From Cephalotrichum gorgonifer (lineage: Eukaryota > Ascomycota > Sordariomycetes > Microascales > Microascaceae), in NCBI GenBank assembly GCA_900312665.1, contig ONZQ02000003.1, forward strand, positions 578,648-642,647: 64,000 bases of DNA, given 5' to 3'. A model generated the notes under the pieces. The model had not been told where the DNA came from and made no database searches. It worked only from the letters and a program-made list of their open reading frames with translations. Position 1 is the first letter of the stretch, and each line of letters starts with the position of its first letter. Below are positions 23,068 to 34,717 of the stretch, one piece after another. Made by a program: the position numbers and the translations under genes.

Positions 23068-24357
23068 CTTGGACAATATTGCCGGTTCTTAAGAATCGAC
23101 TTGTCCTGTGACGCGGTCAATATCGTGAGGTTTAGGTCATTGTGCTGAAGAGCTCAGACTTCAAAACAGGACATGACGGAAGCAAAGCGGAATACTAACC
23201 AGAAGTTGAACAAATAGGCGAAAGAAAGATATCAGCGGGACGAGACCTGACGCAGCGGAGGCGGAAGATGTCAAGTTACGGTAAATGGTTGAAACCAAGA
23301 AAGGTGATAAGGATAGGTAGGTACGCAACTTCAGGGGAATGCAAGGAGGGAGCCTTAATGGGTGACTTTGGAAGAAAGTAGGGTAGGATGGGTGGCTGAT
23401 GAAGGAGGCAGGAAACGAAAAAGGCCCAAGGCGAGAGGGAGCAGGAGCAGGAAGGAACGCCCTTGGAGAACTATATTCGGGTTGAAGAACGCCGGAGTTG
23501 CTACAGAGAACGCAGGAACAGGAAGGAACGCGCCCTCAGTGAGCTGAATTTAGCCAAACAGACTTGGGGTTGTCACAGAGAAACAAGGGCAAGAAACCCC
23601 CATCCCCTTTCGAGCCGAACTTTCAAGAATCGAAAAGGGAAGGAAGGAGTGTCGGGGGGTTTCTTTCCCGGGCAACCCGCTTATACTGGAGGTAGGGGCA
23701 ACGTGAGGGTGCCCTCACCTTCCGAGAAGAGAATATTCAAGCCAAGGGTATACCGAGCCGAAGGGAAAGATCTCAAAGCAGCCTTGTATGCCAAAGGATG
23801 AAGCTCTGGGCACGTTGCGGGTGAGGCAGCAGCTCAGCCATGGGGGAGTATTCGATTATACTGTGCTCGTGCTCGTACGGTAACCCCCCAAGTGAAGGGG
23901 AGGTTTGGCCAAGAAGTAACTAGGCCCCTGGTTTTCTTCTCTTCTTACGTACGTCCGGGCAATAGACCCGTATATAAATGGGAAGCATGAAGCGTATATT
24001 ACAGGGACGGACAGAGAGGGAAGAGATAAGCACCCGGTGTTTCTCGATGTCCGCGGTAGCATAAGACTGGGTGCTATCCAGCTGAGGCGTCTGTGGATCC
24101 AATCCAAGAGAATGAAGGGAAGCGCAAGAAGGTACAGGTTCCCCCCAAAGAACAGACTACATCAGGGTACCCAAGTAGCCACATCAAATCTATATCAAAA
24201 GTCCTCCAATCCTTGTTCGTATATGCAACCCAAAAAACCCCGTTCCTCTCGAATGTATGCCCATCTATTCTAAAGCCAACCAACCACCCACCCAGCCCAT
24301 CTATTCTAAAGCCAACCAACCACCCACCCAGCCCATCTAAGTATAATCCGAGGTCAT
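23068..24357. other. Intergenic region
   Basis: 1.3 kb. It holds the SANT gene promoter and the 3' region of the Zn2Cys6 gene. The 23400-23580 part is purine-rich, with CAGGAAGGAACGC repeated near 23449 and 23519. No convincing gene. Confidence 0.4.
24259..24339. repeat. 36-bp tandem duplication
   Basis: A unit starting GCCCATCTATTCTAAAGCCA occurs at 24259-24294 and again at 24295-24330 without change. A partial third copy (GCCCATCTA) follows. It sits just after the stop codon of the Zn2Cys6 gene, in its 3' UTR. Confidence 0.95.
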
Positions 24358-26802
24358 CTACTCCCCCAGCTGCAGCTTCGCAAAGACGTGATTCACCTCC
24401 CTGATATTCTCCATCTGCGCCGACACCGCTACCGCGTTCCGCTCGTCTGCGAATTCCCTGATGCTCCGCAGGATGGGTGTGAAACCCTCGTCGTTGGGGA
24501 GCCACCACCTCACGCACGACGGGTCGCCGAAGAGGTCGGCCATCTTGGAGCGGATAGTTATGGGATGGATATACCTGATACTCGCCCCGTTAGCTAAAAC
24601 AGACAGAGTCTTTGGAGAGAGCGGGAAAGGGATGTTGGGAAAGCAAGCAACAGCCAAGATGGCGGCACTCTGAAGGTGAAGAAAAGAACAAGGGATGAAG
24701 ACCCAAAAGAAATGAAAAGGAAAGAAACACCCACCCCAGAGTCTCCATCAGCGCAAACTTGCGCCGGATCCAGTTGTGATGCCTCGCGTCCTGCGGCAGG
24801 AAGAGCGCCGAGATCGCAATGCCAGCCTGAACCATCATCAGCACCCCGCTCGGTGTCCCCCGCCACCGCTCTATGGCCTCGAATATCTGGCATAGGTTGT
24901 ACGCGTGCTCCCCTATTTCCCTGTATAGTATATCCTTCCGCATCGTCGACGACTGCGACTTGTGCATGATCATCACCGAGTTTAGCTCAGACATCAGCAG
25001 CGTCGTGGGGAACATCGGCCCCGTGCAGAGAACCCCTGGCGCGTACGGGTCCACAATATCGCTCTCGTCTAGGGCCTTTTGGCCGGGGAACTCGGTAACC
25101 AGGTACGACTTGTCCGTGAACGACTCTAGGTTCCGCCTCCACTCGAGGAGATTCGCCGTGATGAGGTCGTGTCCCGCAGTGAAGGCCTCCGGCGATATTT
25201 CGCCCCGGTGGCCTTGCGGGTATAGGACCGACATGTCCACGGAGATTAGTCTCATCGAAGCTGCGGCCTCTTCCAACTTCCACTCAACGTTATCGGGGTT
25301 GTTGGCGATCTGCTCCCGGCACGCGTCCACGGCCGCCTCGAACCACTCGCGAGGTGCCGCAACTGGGAAGCCGCCCAAGACGGCGACGAACGCGTCGAAG
25401 CGGGAATACCATGTGAATGCCATCCGAGTTATGGGAGACTGCATTGCCGCCTCGGGCGTGAATAAGTTCGTGAATATTTGCATGGCGGCCTTCTGATGTC
25501 CCATGATGTTGATCCAATCGCCGAGGTACTCCTACAAGGCAAGTTAGTACACGTAGAACTCGCCGCACGCGAGGGGCCCTGGAGACCTCGCGCTCACCTC
25601 AATCGATGCGAGCTGCAGCACGGTCAGGAGCATGGCTATTGTCTGCGGTTCTCTCGTCTTTATGGAATTGAGCAGAAGGACGACGCTCTTGTTATAATAT
25701 TTAAGAAAGTCCTCCATCTTGCCGTCCGGGTTTTGCAGGGTTTCGTGGTAAGCTGCGAAGCCTACCACGGCGTTAAGCAGCGGCTCGTAGCGTACAGCCA
25801 CGTTGGGTAGAATGATAGAGAAGAAGCGGTCCGCATCGCTCGGGAAGCAGTAGTGGTAGTGCGATATGTTCTCGCAGAAGCTGTTTAGGTAGTACTGGAT
25901 GTCCGCCGGCAGGTGGGACCAGTCCGCGCGCTCGCTGTCGGACTGGAAGGCTGGATCGTGGGTATGGAACAGATTCAGGGCCAAGCCGCCAGATGCTGTC
26001 GACCCGGACGGAGAATCCTTGCTGCCTTCGGCGGATGGCGTTTCGGAGCTGTGGCGCGTACTCGACTTGGCGAAGTTCGGGGAGGTTGCGCTTGTCACGC
26101 TTGCCTGCCCTGAATAAATGGCTCCTTGTCGTTCAGAGTATTCAAACTCCTCCTCCTCGTCGATGATCGGCTCCAACCTGTGGTCCGATTCGTGCTCTGG
26201 CTCGGCCTCGTCCACCCCTGTCGAAGATCCCGGGCTTGCCATTGTCTGAGATGTTGTCGCGGCGTCTCGCGGACTACTCTGCGTGGCTGATGGTTTGGAC
26301 GACGAAGAGTCCGGGTATATGCATTCCCGGCTTCCTTTTCTGCACCCTATGTCGTCTTCCGTTAGTACTTGACCTATGAACATAACGGGCCCTGGAATGG
26401 TCATCTCTCACTCTCGCATATCGGTCGCGTCTCGTCACACTACCCCCCAAGGTCAGCTATGAAGCTCGTGAGCGTGTGAGTAGGGTATCGTCAAAATACC
26501 TTCACCCTCCGGCTCCTACACATGAAGCACCCGGACCTCGTACGTCGATGCTTGACAGAATCTAGCCCTGCACTAGACTTCCTCCTGTTTCTCTGGGGCT
26601 GTGATTGATTTTTTTGCGGCACAATAAACATGTTGGGATCGTGAAAGGCGGTAAAATACCCAATCCCCGAGAAAGCAGCGGATACAGGCGGCGACGGCAT
26701 AGCAATACCGACTCCCGGAATACCAGGTTGGTGGACATCCTGGGGCATCATGTTTACATGTTCGGCCCTAGGGGGGAGGTGATGGTGAGGGAAATCGGCC
26801 AT
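24358..26802 (-). CDS. Zn2Cys6 fungal-type transcription factor
   Basis: Five exons: 26802-26500, 26439-26412, 26346-25598, 25531-24735 and 24574-24358. The phases close to 697 residues. The zinc cluster is split over three exons, and the 28-nt exon 2 supplies CDETRPICE. The six cysteines are at 92, 95, 102, 109, 112 and 119 in the pattern C-x2-C-x6-C-x6-C-x2-C-x6-C (SGCFMCRSRRVK, then RCRKGSRECIYPD). The basic run before it (KHRRTRSG) is usual for these binuclear clusters. A Ser/Glu-rich linker follows. The middle and C-terminus form the helical regulatory domain (DIQYYLNSFCENISHYHYCF, WINIMGHQKAAMQIFTNLF, LYREIGEHAYNLCQIFEAIE). The layout resembles SfgA/C6-finger regulators, but I cannot name the target genes. 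Confidence 0.92.
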
Positions 26803-27118
26803 TGTTCAGCGGAGGCCGTTCCGGAGTTCGTCTTGGCAAGGTCTAGTGCTGGTGCTTCGACTGCCACGAGATGATATCTTGAGTGGCGTACAAATGCAAG
26901 GTCGTATCTTAATCCTGGTCATACTCCGAGTTAGGAGTAGGAGTTCCGGGCTGTAATAGGCACGTTGATCGGATGGCTTTGAAGAAGTGGGGAAGGGCGT
27001 TGAGTTCGTCCGTACGCCAGAAAGGTCGTCGTATCGTAAGGTCGTAGTGTGTGCAGAGGCGGGTCGGAGTCGTGAAAGAGGATAGGTCCCGGTGCTCTCT
27101 GCGACCGGGGGGGGAAGA

Positions 27119-27136
27119 GGGGGGGGGGGGGGGGGG
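27119..27136. repeat. Poly(G) run
   Basis: Eighteen G in a row, preceded by a further interrupted G tract from about 27107. A plausible structure-forming or error-prone site. Confidence 0.9.
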
Positions 27137-27962
27137 TACTGCTTTATCGGCTTGTCGGATATCCACTCAACCTGTGAAGGGCATAGAGTAGAGTTGAGAT
27201 GTTACACTCCTCCCCTCGAACCACAGTTTAACACACGGGTGGTGAGGCTGTTTTGGGGAGGGGCGACCCTGTTCTGTTCTTCCTGCTAATAGCCCGCGCC
27301 GGGTGTCGTCGGGTGGGGAAAGACTGATGGGGTGTCGCCAGATGGCCGGCGCATGAAGACACAAATCAGCAGAAGAAAACAAAAGCCCACTCCTGCTGCA
27401 ACTGTAGCGTTCAGCAAAGGGCGATCTTCAAAGGGACCGTAGCTTTGACTACTCGGTGTCGTACTTGGGTGATCCGGGGTGTGTCGACCTGGGAGGATGG
27501 TGGTTAGCCTGGGAGGGTGTACGGGACCATTATAGTTGGAACTTTGGACTGTCAAGAGCCATGGGGTAGCGGCAATGGTGGAGACGCGTGAAGATAACAC
27601 CCTAAGTACTAGCCCAGCTACAAGGAGTCGTGGACGCCATGTAACCCCAAACCCTGCCAGTTCGGGGATTCGCACTTAATCACGACTACGGGCCGAGTGT
27701 CATTGGACCCGGCGGTGGGGGGGTTTCCTCAGGAGATGCCGGGAGATATTTTTCGGGGAATAGAATTATACCCATCCCCACTGATGAAAATTGGACAAGG
27801 GTGGAGAAGGTACACACCCTTGTGGAGAGGAACGGAGTAACCGTAATGAAGGGGTGAAAGGGGGTGTGTGGAACACAGAGAGCCCGTTCTAGCGCGAGAA
27901 CAGGGAGATGAAGGACACACGGTAGAGATGGTCGATCTCGCGCGGTCCGATGGCGTTTACAG

Positions 27963-27984
27963 GTACGAGTACTCCGTGCTCGTA
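27963..27984. repeat. GTACGAGTACTC-type motif cluster
   Basis: Reads GTACGAGTACTC followed by CGTGCTCGTA, i.e. GTAC cores two bases apart with a mirrored copy. One member of the dispersed motif family of this tract. Confidence 0.8.
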
Positions 27985-28390
27985 TGCCGACTGACCTGAT
28001 CGACGCCGACCGACTGGGCGTGGGGCGGTTGGATAGCCTGGAACAATGAAGGATGGTCGCGCTAAGCGGAAGGGCTAATATTGGTGAGGCTTGAGCCGGA
28101 CGCGCAGGGATAGCTTAAAGGGCCTTGTACGAGTAGAGCTAAACGGTTAGTAAGGGGGCGTTCCAAATGGCCGGGTCTGACTGGCATTTGCAGAACAGAA
28201 GACGGATGGGTGGGATCGAATAGGATTGAGGGCGTGCAGTTTTCAGTAGCCACCATGAAGCGTGGAAACACCACCCACTCGGACGAGGGATGTGGAAGTA
28301 TTATTATTATGGAGCACCTGTGAATGAGTAAGTGAAGGAGGAGAGGAAGAAGTTCCCCCCGAAGGGGAGGGGTTTCAACTTCGATGTAGG

Positions 28391-28409
28391 AGTACGAGTA
28401 TAAGTACAA
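28391..28409. repeat. AGTACGAGTATAAGTAC motif cluster
   Basis: Three near-copies of a six-base (A/G)AGTAC unit in a row. Same family as the other GTAC-core clusters in the tract. Confidence 0.8.
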
Positions 28410-29207
28410 AGTATGTGGACACACCAGAAGCTACGAGTGCTCGTAGGACGGGTGAAGGGTGGAAAGTGCGAGGGAGGTGGAGGTGGGAAGGTGCGAGGGG
28501 TGGAGGGGGTGGAGGGTCGGGGATCGACGGAGCGAAGGTTTTCGTTGGTCGGCGGATAGAAACCGCTCTCCCGGTTGGAGACGAAGTTGGGGCCTCGACT
28601 GGGGCCGCCACCTCAATAGCGCGGCCGAGGACCAAAGATTAAGGGCTACTCGTAGGACGTCCAGTTATACGTCGTATATGGGTACGATACATATCAGCAG
28701 GTGCTGGGAAATGGTTTTAGGCAGCCGCCGGTAGCACAGTGGAGAGGTTGATTGTTCTCAGGATGTCCGTGTATTACCGGTTTGTAGAAAGATTGGCTGA
28801 AGCAAACCTACCGAGCCTGGAGGAAGGAGTAATATCTCCTCCTTGATACCTGGAACCACCCCTCCACCCCCCCCCGGCCCAACCACCACCACCAAAAAGG
28901 ACAATGCTGGAGCTAGAAACTCAGCCAGGAAAACTGATAAGGGATATAGAAATTCAAATACTTTGTTATGCTTGTGATCCCAAGGAGCTGGGCAAAGTTT
29001 CGCCACGCATTTTGCCTAAGACTATGATCTGTCAAGGGCTGGGGAGGCAAATACTTGTCGTATGAGTATGGAGTAAGACGGGTACATTGTACTAATAGAG
29101 GAGGTGTTCATGGGTTTGTTCCATCGAGGCAGGGGGGACGGAAGCCGGTAAACTATGTACATATACTCTGTACCGCTGCTATGCCCTCTCCCCCCTAAGC
29201 CTCGCAC

Positions 29208-29229
29208 GAGTACAAGTACAAGTACAAGG
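29208..29229. repeat. (AAGTAC)n short array
   Basis: GAGTAC followed by three AAGTAC-type units. A clean hexanucleotide array, the complement of (GTACTT)n. Confidence 0.9.
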
Positions 29230-29420
29230 ACCGCCCGAGGTAGGGACCCTGAATACTTAAGGTTCCCAATGGTCGGGACCAGGAGGGCGGGAGTCGGACG
29301 ACTCCCGTATGAAGGTGCGGCGGGTGAGGTGAGGTGCCTGGTTGGAGATGCTGTTAATCCTGGCTAGGCAGACGCCACGGCGGCGGTGGCGGCGGAGTTC
29401 TGTAAGTAAACAAGACCACT

Positions 29421-29434
29421 AGTACTCGTACAAG
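29421..29434. repeat. GTACTC motif cluster
   Basis: Reads AGTACTCGTACAAG, two GTAC cores six bases apart. Another short member of the dispersed family. Confidence 0.75.
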
Positions 29435-29668
29435 TCCTCGTAGATCACACCTAGGGGCTCGATATCGTGAGAGGGTGACCGACGACGCTGTGTATGCCAT
29501 ACCTGATTAGCCATGCCGTCGTCCCCTCATATAATCGTGTGTTGATACAAGACCATTGTCCAATGTGGTCTCCGGGGCACCAGTAGATGAGCTGCGAGCC
29601 TGCTGCCCTACTACTCAAGAGGAAAATGCATTGTAGATCGCCCATGAGATATGGAGCAAGCGACCTAC

Positions 29669-29715
29669 GTACTTGTACTCGTACTCGTACTGTCCCAGAA
29701 AGGGTACGAGTACTC
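29669..29715. repeat. (GTACTT/GTACTC)n array with an inverted neighbour
   Basis: 29669-29690 carries four GTAC cores in register (GTACTT then GTACTC units). At 29704-29715 the opposite orientation, GTACGAGTACTC, follows 13 bp later. This is the densest example of the family in the window. Confidence 0.9.
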
Positions 29716-30275
29716 ATTGAAGACCAGGGTCTGGGCGGTACACCGCTAGTCAGACATAGGTGGGCTTGGAAGGGTGCGGAACGAAGAACTCGAGTCGGAA
29801 TGAGGGTCGTCCCATGGAAGGTGGGTGTACGTGACCCACAGCGGGATGGTCGAGAATGGCCACCCGCGGTCGGTCCTTGTTTACGAGTATTCTTCCGTTG
29901 AGGACGGAGTGATCCCGCCCGCCGGGGATAAGTCAATGTAACCAGATGAAAACATGAGACGGACTGGCGGGTTCAGCCACAAACCAGGGTATCGTACTCC
30001 TACTCCGTAGGAGTAGGTTAAGTGGAGACCCCAGTATACTAGTACGTGGGAGTAGTAGGAGTATGTTACATACGGGCATGGACCTGGCCTTGAAAAAGTA
30101 CTCGTAGAATTGGCCTTGTCTACTACGAGTACTCACTCAGGACACTCACTGTGCTTGGTATCCATCTGTTCTGTCCCTGCGGAATAAGGTACGTACAGGT
30201 AATGCTCGTACTCGGATGGAGTAGGTACTTGCAGTATTGCTGTCCCGTGCCTGCCTTCGACGAACGCGGAGGGCC

Positions 30276-30290
30276 GGGGGGGGGGGGGGG
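30276..30290. repeat. Poly(G) run
   Basis: Fifteen consecutive G residues inside the gene-poor tract. Confidence 0.9.
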
Positions 30291-31007
30291 TGCTTCCTAG
30301 AGGTGGGCCCGAAGGAAAGAACAGCGAATAGCTGGAGAGTAGCGCTGTTCTTCCGAGGTTCTTCTGCAACACCGGTACTAAAACTAACAAGTACAAGTAC
30401 AGCATTCCTAGTGTACTTTTAAGTAGAGATGTGGAGTCGGTGGGGAGCTGCTTCACACGTTCAAGTTTCTGGGATGCAAGTACGAGGGACGGAAATCTTT
30501 CGCCATGCTCTATGTGTGCCCATGATACTGGTGAGGCGGAGAATTGCAGCCCAGTTAGATGACGTACATCCTCCACTGCCTTCCCGTTTCTGGAGAGCGG
30601 GCACGGGTGTGGGTCTTTCGCAAGGTTCTGGCGGTCTCCGAGAGCTCTACGAGTACGCGCTGGTGGGAGGTTGGGATAGAAAATCTGCCTCTATAGACTA
30701 TATGCTCTCCGTTTACGGAGTACATTAGTACAAGGAGCTGCATTGAGGTAGTTTCACGTCCGAAGCAGGGCTGGTGTCAAGTTCTCTCGATGGTAGATAC
30801 AAGCACGCTCCTGCATACTAGCCTATTGATACTGTGCAGGGCGCTCCCTCAGCTCTGGGACGAATTCCAGATCATTGCTCGAAACAAAATCCCTGGTCAA
30901 GACGCTAGCGGGATTTTCACAGGTGCAGGGGTTAATATGGGGGGAGGGGCGGGGGCCAAAACAGAGGAGAAGGAACCAGGGGGAGGGGAAATACTACCCA
31001 AGACCCA

Positions 31008-31070
31008 GGCTCACGGCTCACGGCTCACGGCTCACGGCTCACGGCTCACGGATCACGGCTTACGGCTCAC
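31008..31070. repeat. 7-bp minisatellite (GGCTCAC)9
   Basis: Nine head-to-tail copies of GGCTCAC. Copies 1-6 and 9 are perfect; copy 7 is GGATCAC and copy 8 is GGCTTAC. Confidence 0.97.
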
Positions 31071-31649
31071 TACTCGTGGGAGGCGTTAACAAATGAGCAG
31101 TGGCAACCGGGTCAATTAGTAACTTCGCGCTTCAGAATACCAAGACTGTCGTATGTAAGACTGTCGCATGTTGGATCCAGACGGCTTTCGCAGCCAATCG
31201 AGGCAAAATAATCACGCCGTTAAAGTTAGTATTCCGGTACTAGCTTTTTCTTTTTTCTTGGTATTGCTCGGTATTGAGTTAATACCACCAGTCCGCACTT
31301 ATTATTGCCTATATCACAGTTTTATGGTGATCATGCATGCGCTGCAAACTGATCCCGCATTAGACCTTAACAGATATCATATTATAACTGCGGTACGACT
31401 CTCATTCCAGCAGTTTGCTCCGAGAGTCCCCAACACAATTTCCGCTCTATCCGCCCTCGAAATTCTCAAGGTTGAGAAGGGGTGCTCCCCGTGCTGTTTC
31501 ACCTCTTTCCACACATTCGAGCTCACTAGCATTTCGGAATTCCTCAGATTCGGAGTGTCTATCGGCTAATGATGGGCAATCGTTCTTCATTGGACGAATG
31601 GGGCCAGATATTATCATGAGCCTCTCGGCTTCGCCCGGATGACCTCTTA

Positions 31650-31666
31650 CAAGTACGTACTTGTAC
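31650..31666. repeat. Palindromic GTAC cluster
   Basis: CAAGTACGTACTTG is a perfect 14-bp palindrome, followed by a further TAC. It joins one unit in each orientation of the dispersed motif. Confidence 0.85.
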
Positions 31667-31717
31667 ATTTGAAATGGCTGAAACAAAACGCACTCCTCTA
31701 TCAGTGCCCAGGGGCGA

Positions 31718-31744
31718 GCGGGAAGCGGGAAGCGGGAAGCGGAA
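31718..31744. repeat. (GCGGGAA)n short tandem repeat
   Basis: Three GCGGGAA units followed by a shortened GCGGAA. The unit length is 7 bp, as in the minisatellite 650 bp upstream. Confidence 0.9.
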
Positions 31745-33971
31745 GGGGTGGATGTTGCTGGCATTGATCCTCCTTGGCCCTTCTTTCCCCTCAGCGGGGT
31801 CCCCATCAAACACGACCCTAGCCCCCGGGGCCCAGGCGGGATCTTCGAAGAGCCCAGTGCCCCTTATGCTTGTCTTCGGACCTGGTTTCGTGTGCCGCTT
31901 GGTCACGTCAAAAAGGCGGTTAATGGTACGAGTACAGCAGGGGGCGGCGTGGGTCATCCCGCAGACAACAACAAAGACGTATACTTGTGCAAGGACGGAA
32001 CTGCAGGGATTCCAGCCCCGGTCATGCGGGTTGTTCCCGCGATCCAGCACCTGATAGGGTGCCGCAATGGGACGGTCGACGCGGCCATGGCGGTGGCCTT
32101 GCTTGGGCAAAATTCTGACGAAGATGGGGTTGTATGGAAAACCAGCATCAAGTGAGAACTTCATCTCGTGTGCGGGGTATGGACACCATCCTAATATTCA
32201 GGGTGGCTGGTTACCCCTCGGCGGCCTCACCGTTTGCACGAGTACATGTACGGACGGTGAGAGGCACATATAACCATGTATTACTTGTAATCATCGATCG
32301 GAGCACTGAAATTCCACCAGCGGGGGTAATCGTGAGTAGACAGATGCACCTCAGCCTCCTAGCTGGATCGAGCTTAGACCCGAAGCGCCACGCGCAGTAT
32401 GAGCAATAATTAGAACGAGCTCTTCGATCGGCTTAAGCCCCTTACTACAATGTAAAACCCAAAGTGATGATTATGAGCTTGCATGCAAGGTAACCAACCG
32501 TTTGGAGCGCCATTGAGCAAGGCGGATTTATGATCCGCTTACTCCGCAGTGCGACGTAACTTTTGCGGATGGAGTGGTGTTTTGCTAGCGTCTTCTTCGT
32601 GTTGTATAGCCTTTCTCTCGTCTCTATTCCACGTGCTGAAAGCATGCTCAGTATTATAATCAGGTTCAAAATTTGGACGTGGAGTAGGTGGGTAGGTTGA
32701 GCAACTTTCACCCAGGGAAAACAAGGCTCTTATTGACCTACATCCTTACACTGTGGACTCTACGAACTAAACTCCGACATGTCCGCTCTTGAGGGGCGAC
32801 CTCAGTATGATGCAGGACAAGAGATATCCCGCCTTCGCATGACGTTGCCTCGGAATGACCCTGGGTATCCACCCACCCTGGCGGTCACGGCGTCGCCACC
32901 TTCAGCCGGTGAGCTGGCTCACGGCGACGAGTAGATTTGCAAGTGCATGTATACAATAATGAATGACCTGTTCTTACACAAGTACAATTCCCTGGCAGGC
33001 AGGTATTTAGCTAGATCGACGGCACTCTTGTAACCTTATGCCATGTGGCTGGAAATCATAACAAGAGTCATATGAAGGAGCGGTGTTACTATCCCGTTAT
33101 AATAACGGCTTGATATTAATGGGCACACCACCTTAATCATGTTTGCTACTTTCCAGTAATGTGAAGCTTTCTTCTCTCCCCCTACTCGTACTTGTACATG
33201 CTCCTTGTTCAAGTACTTATGCACCCCCTCTCGCGCATCAAAACCGGGGCCGGGTCGGCCGAAGCAAATGAAAGATCGACATTGTGACGCCGAAGGGGGG
33301 GGCCGAAGGAGCACAGACCAAGTCAGGACCCCTCCTCCCCCCTCCCTTCCAAAAGGGGACAAGAGGGGGAAAAAAAGAAACCCGGTCCCGGGGCAACGGG
33401 ACCCTGGGCTGGCGACGGCCTTGCATTTGACAGAGTAGTGGGACCCAATTCGCCCCATTCTCAGCCAGGTGCAGCGCCTCCCGCATATCAAATCTCACTA
33501 GCCACTATTATTGGCAAGTGGATTTGAGGGACTCATTTAAGTTCTCGTACTTGGCCTGAAGACCCACCGCGGGGCATCCGAAGGTGGCCGGCCCTCTTCG
33601 AGAATGGAGCTTCTCTCCGCTGACACGGATGCCCGCATATTTGAGGACCTGCACCTGATATGCTACATGTAACGAACACTTCCATAAACAAATACAGGAC
33701 GTAATAAATAAATACAGGTACTTGTTTGTACTTTGGAGACGAGTTTTCGAGCATAAATCTAACCAATGTTTTATTATACTCATCATATCTTAACCCGTGA
33801 ATACTCAGCTTTGACTTCGCCGAGGCTCGGTCCGTTTCTGCAATTTCTTTTCGGTAATACCTCGTATTATTTAACACCAATAGACAAGCTTCGGTCGAAT
33901 AGAGAGCGACAGACAAATTATCGACAGCGCTAAGCAAATATTCCCGTGGGTTTGGGTTCAATAGTCCAGCG

Positions 33972-33990
33972 CCACAACCGCAGGTTGTGG
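33972..33990. other. 8-bp stem hairpin
   Basis: CCACAACC and GGTTGTGG are perfectly complementary around a 3-base loop. There is no U-tract, and the function is unknown. Confidence 0.6.
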
Positions 33991-34292
33991 GGGGATCTTA
34001 CGAGTACTTGTCTAATAGCGCGACGCCTCGACTGTTTGTCCACTCGTGGTTCCGGGGAACCAAGCTTGTGGGCCTTCGACGTCATCTTGTGGGAATACTT
34101 TATTCAAGTGGGATCACTGTACTCGAATACAACTACAAGTACAACACCGACTTCCAAAATACGGCCTGGTTTCAGATTACGTACTTGTATACCTACGCCC
34201 CTCAATATCACAGGAAACTGTGAGGATGGTTCTACCCAGGGCTATGGATCAGGAAGGGAGAAAGAAATCTTATTAGCGTCAAATGTCCATCA

Positions 34293-34398
34293 TCAATATT
34301 GAGACCGGCGGTCTAAGGCGCTAGACTCGAGATCTTTCTTGCCCGTGATGCGGGGTGGATTCTAGTCCCGAGAGAGGGGAGCTCGAATCGCGGCAGTT
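34293..34398 (+). pseudogene. Degenerate tRNA-Leu-like sequence with an intron-like insert
   Basis: GCGGTCTAAGGCGC (34308-34321) matches the D-arm of fungal class II tRNA-Leu. The anticodon stem halves CTAGA (34321-34325) and TCTAG (34361-34365) pair perfectly. Between them lies a loop plus an insert of about 28 nt placed like the intron of tRNA-Leu(CAA). A variable-arm hairpin (CCC...GGGG) follows, then a T-arm-like GCTCGAATCG. Defects: the anticodon position reads CGA, the T stem does not pair, box A (TGAGACCGGCGG) departs from TGGCCGAGCGG, and the acceptor arms are not complementary. It is most likely a decayed tRNA gene or a tRNA-derived element. It was found by eye without a covariance search. 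Confidence 0.5.
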
Positions 34399-34699
34399 AT
34401 CAACAAACCTTGTTTTCTGTTATTATTATTGGGGGTTCCCTTTTTGAGCGACGAGAGTGCGCATGCATGTTATCGGATGGCCCGGCCCATTGCGGAGGTG
34501 AGGCAACATAACTTTCTGGCCCCTGCATGTCCTTTCTCATCAGCACTTGTTTGGCTCCGCGTGAGCCTCAGTTTACAATGTGCTGCGTGAGTGGTCTATT
34601 ACACGTATGCCCCCGAAAAGCCAGGAAGGGAACTACATTTGATGCTTGTACCACAAGTACATGGTCGTCCATAACGATCATGTTCTCGACCCACCGGGA

Positions 34700-34717
34700 T
34701 GATTGATTAATCAATCA
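34700..34717. other. 18-bp perfect palindrome
   Basis: TGATTGATTAATCAATCA equals its own reverse complement. The half-site TGATTGATT resembles homeodomain-type AT-rich recognition sites; no adjacent gene is apparent. Confidence 0.7.

Noticed and set aside
27286..27675. 129-codon minus-strand frame with two hydrophobic stretches
   Set aside because: It has no usable ATG (it opens at GTG), no conserved motif, and lies in repeat-rich DNA.
28725..28790. Stretch with a D-arm-like TAGCACAGTGGAGAGG
   Set aside because: No paired anticodon or T arm follows.
31559..32164. 201-codon minus-strand frame and an opposing plus frame of similar length
   Set aside because: Both strands are open at once in a locally GC-richer patch, and neither shows a domain or coding bias.
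32522..32538. Hairpin GCGGA-TTTATGA-TCCGC, like a tRNA anticodon arm
   Set aside because: The flanks give no D-arm, T-arm or acceptor stem, so a lone 5-bp stem is not enough.
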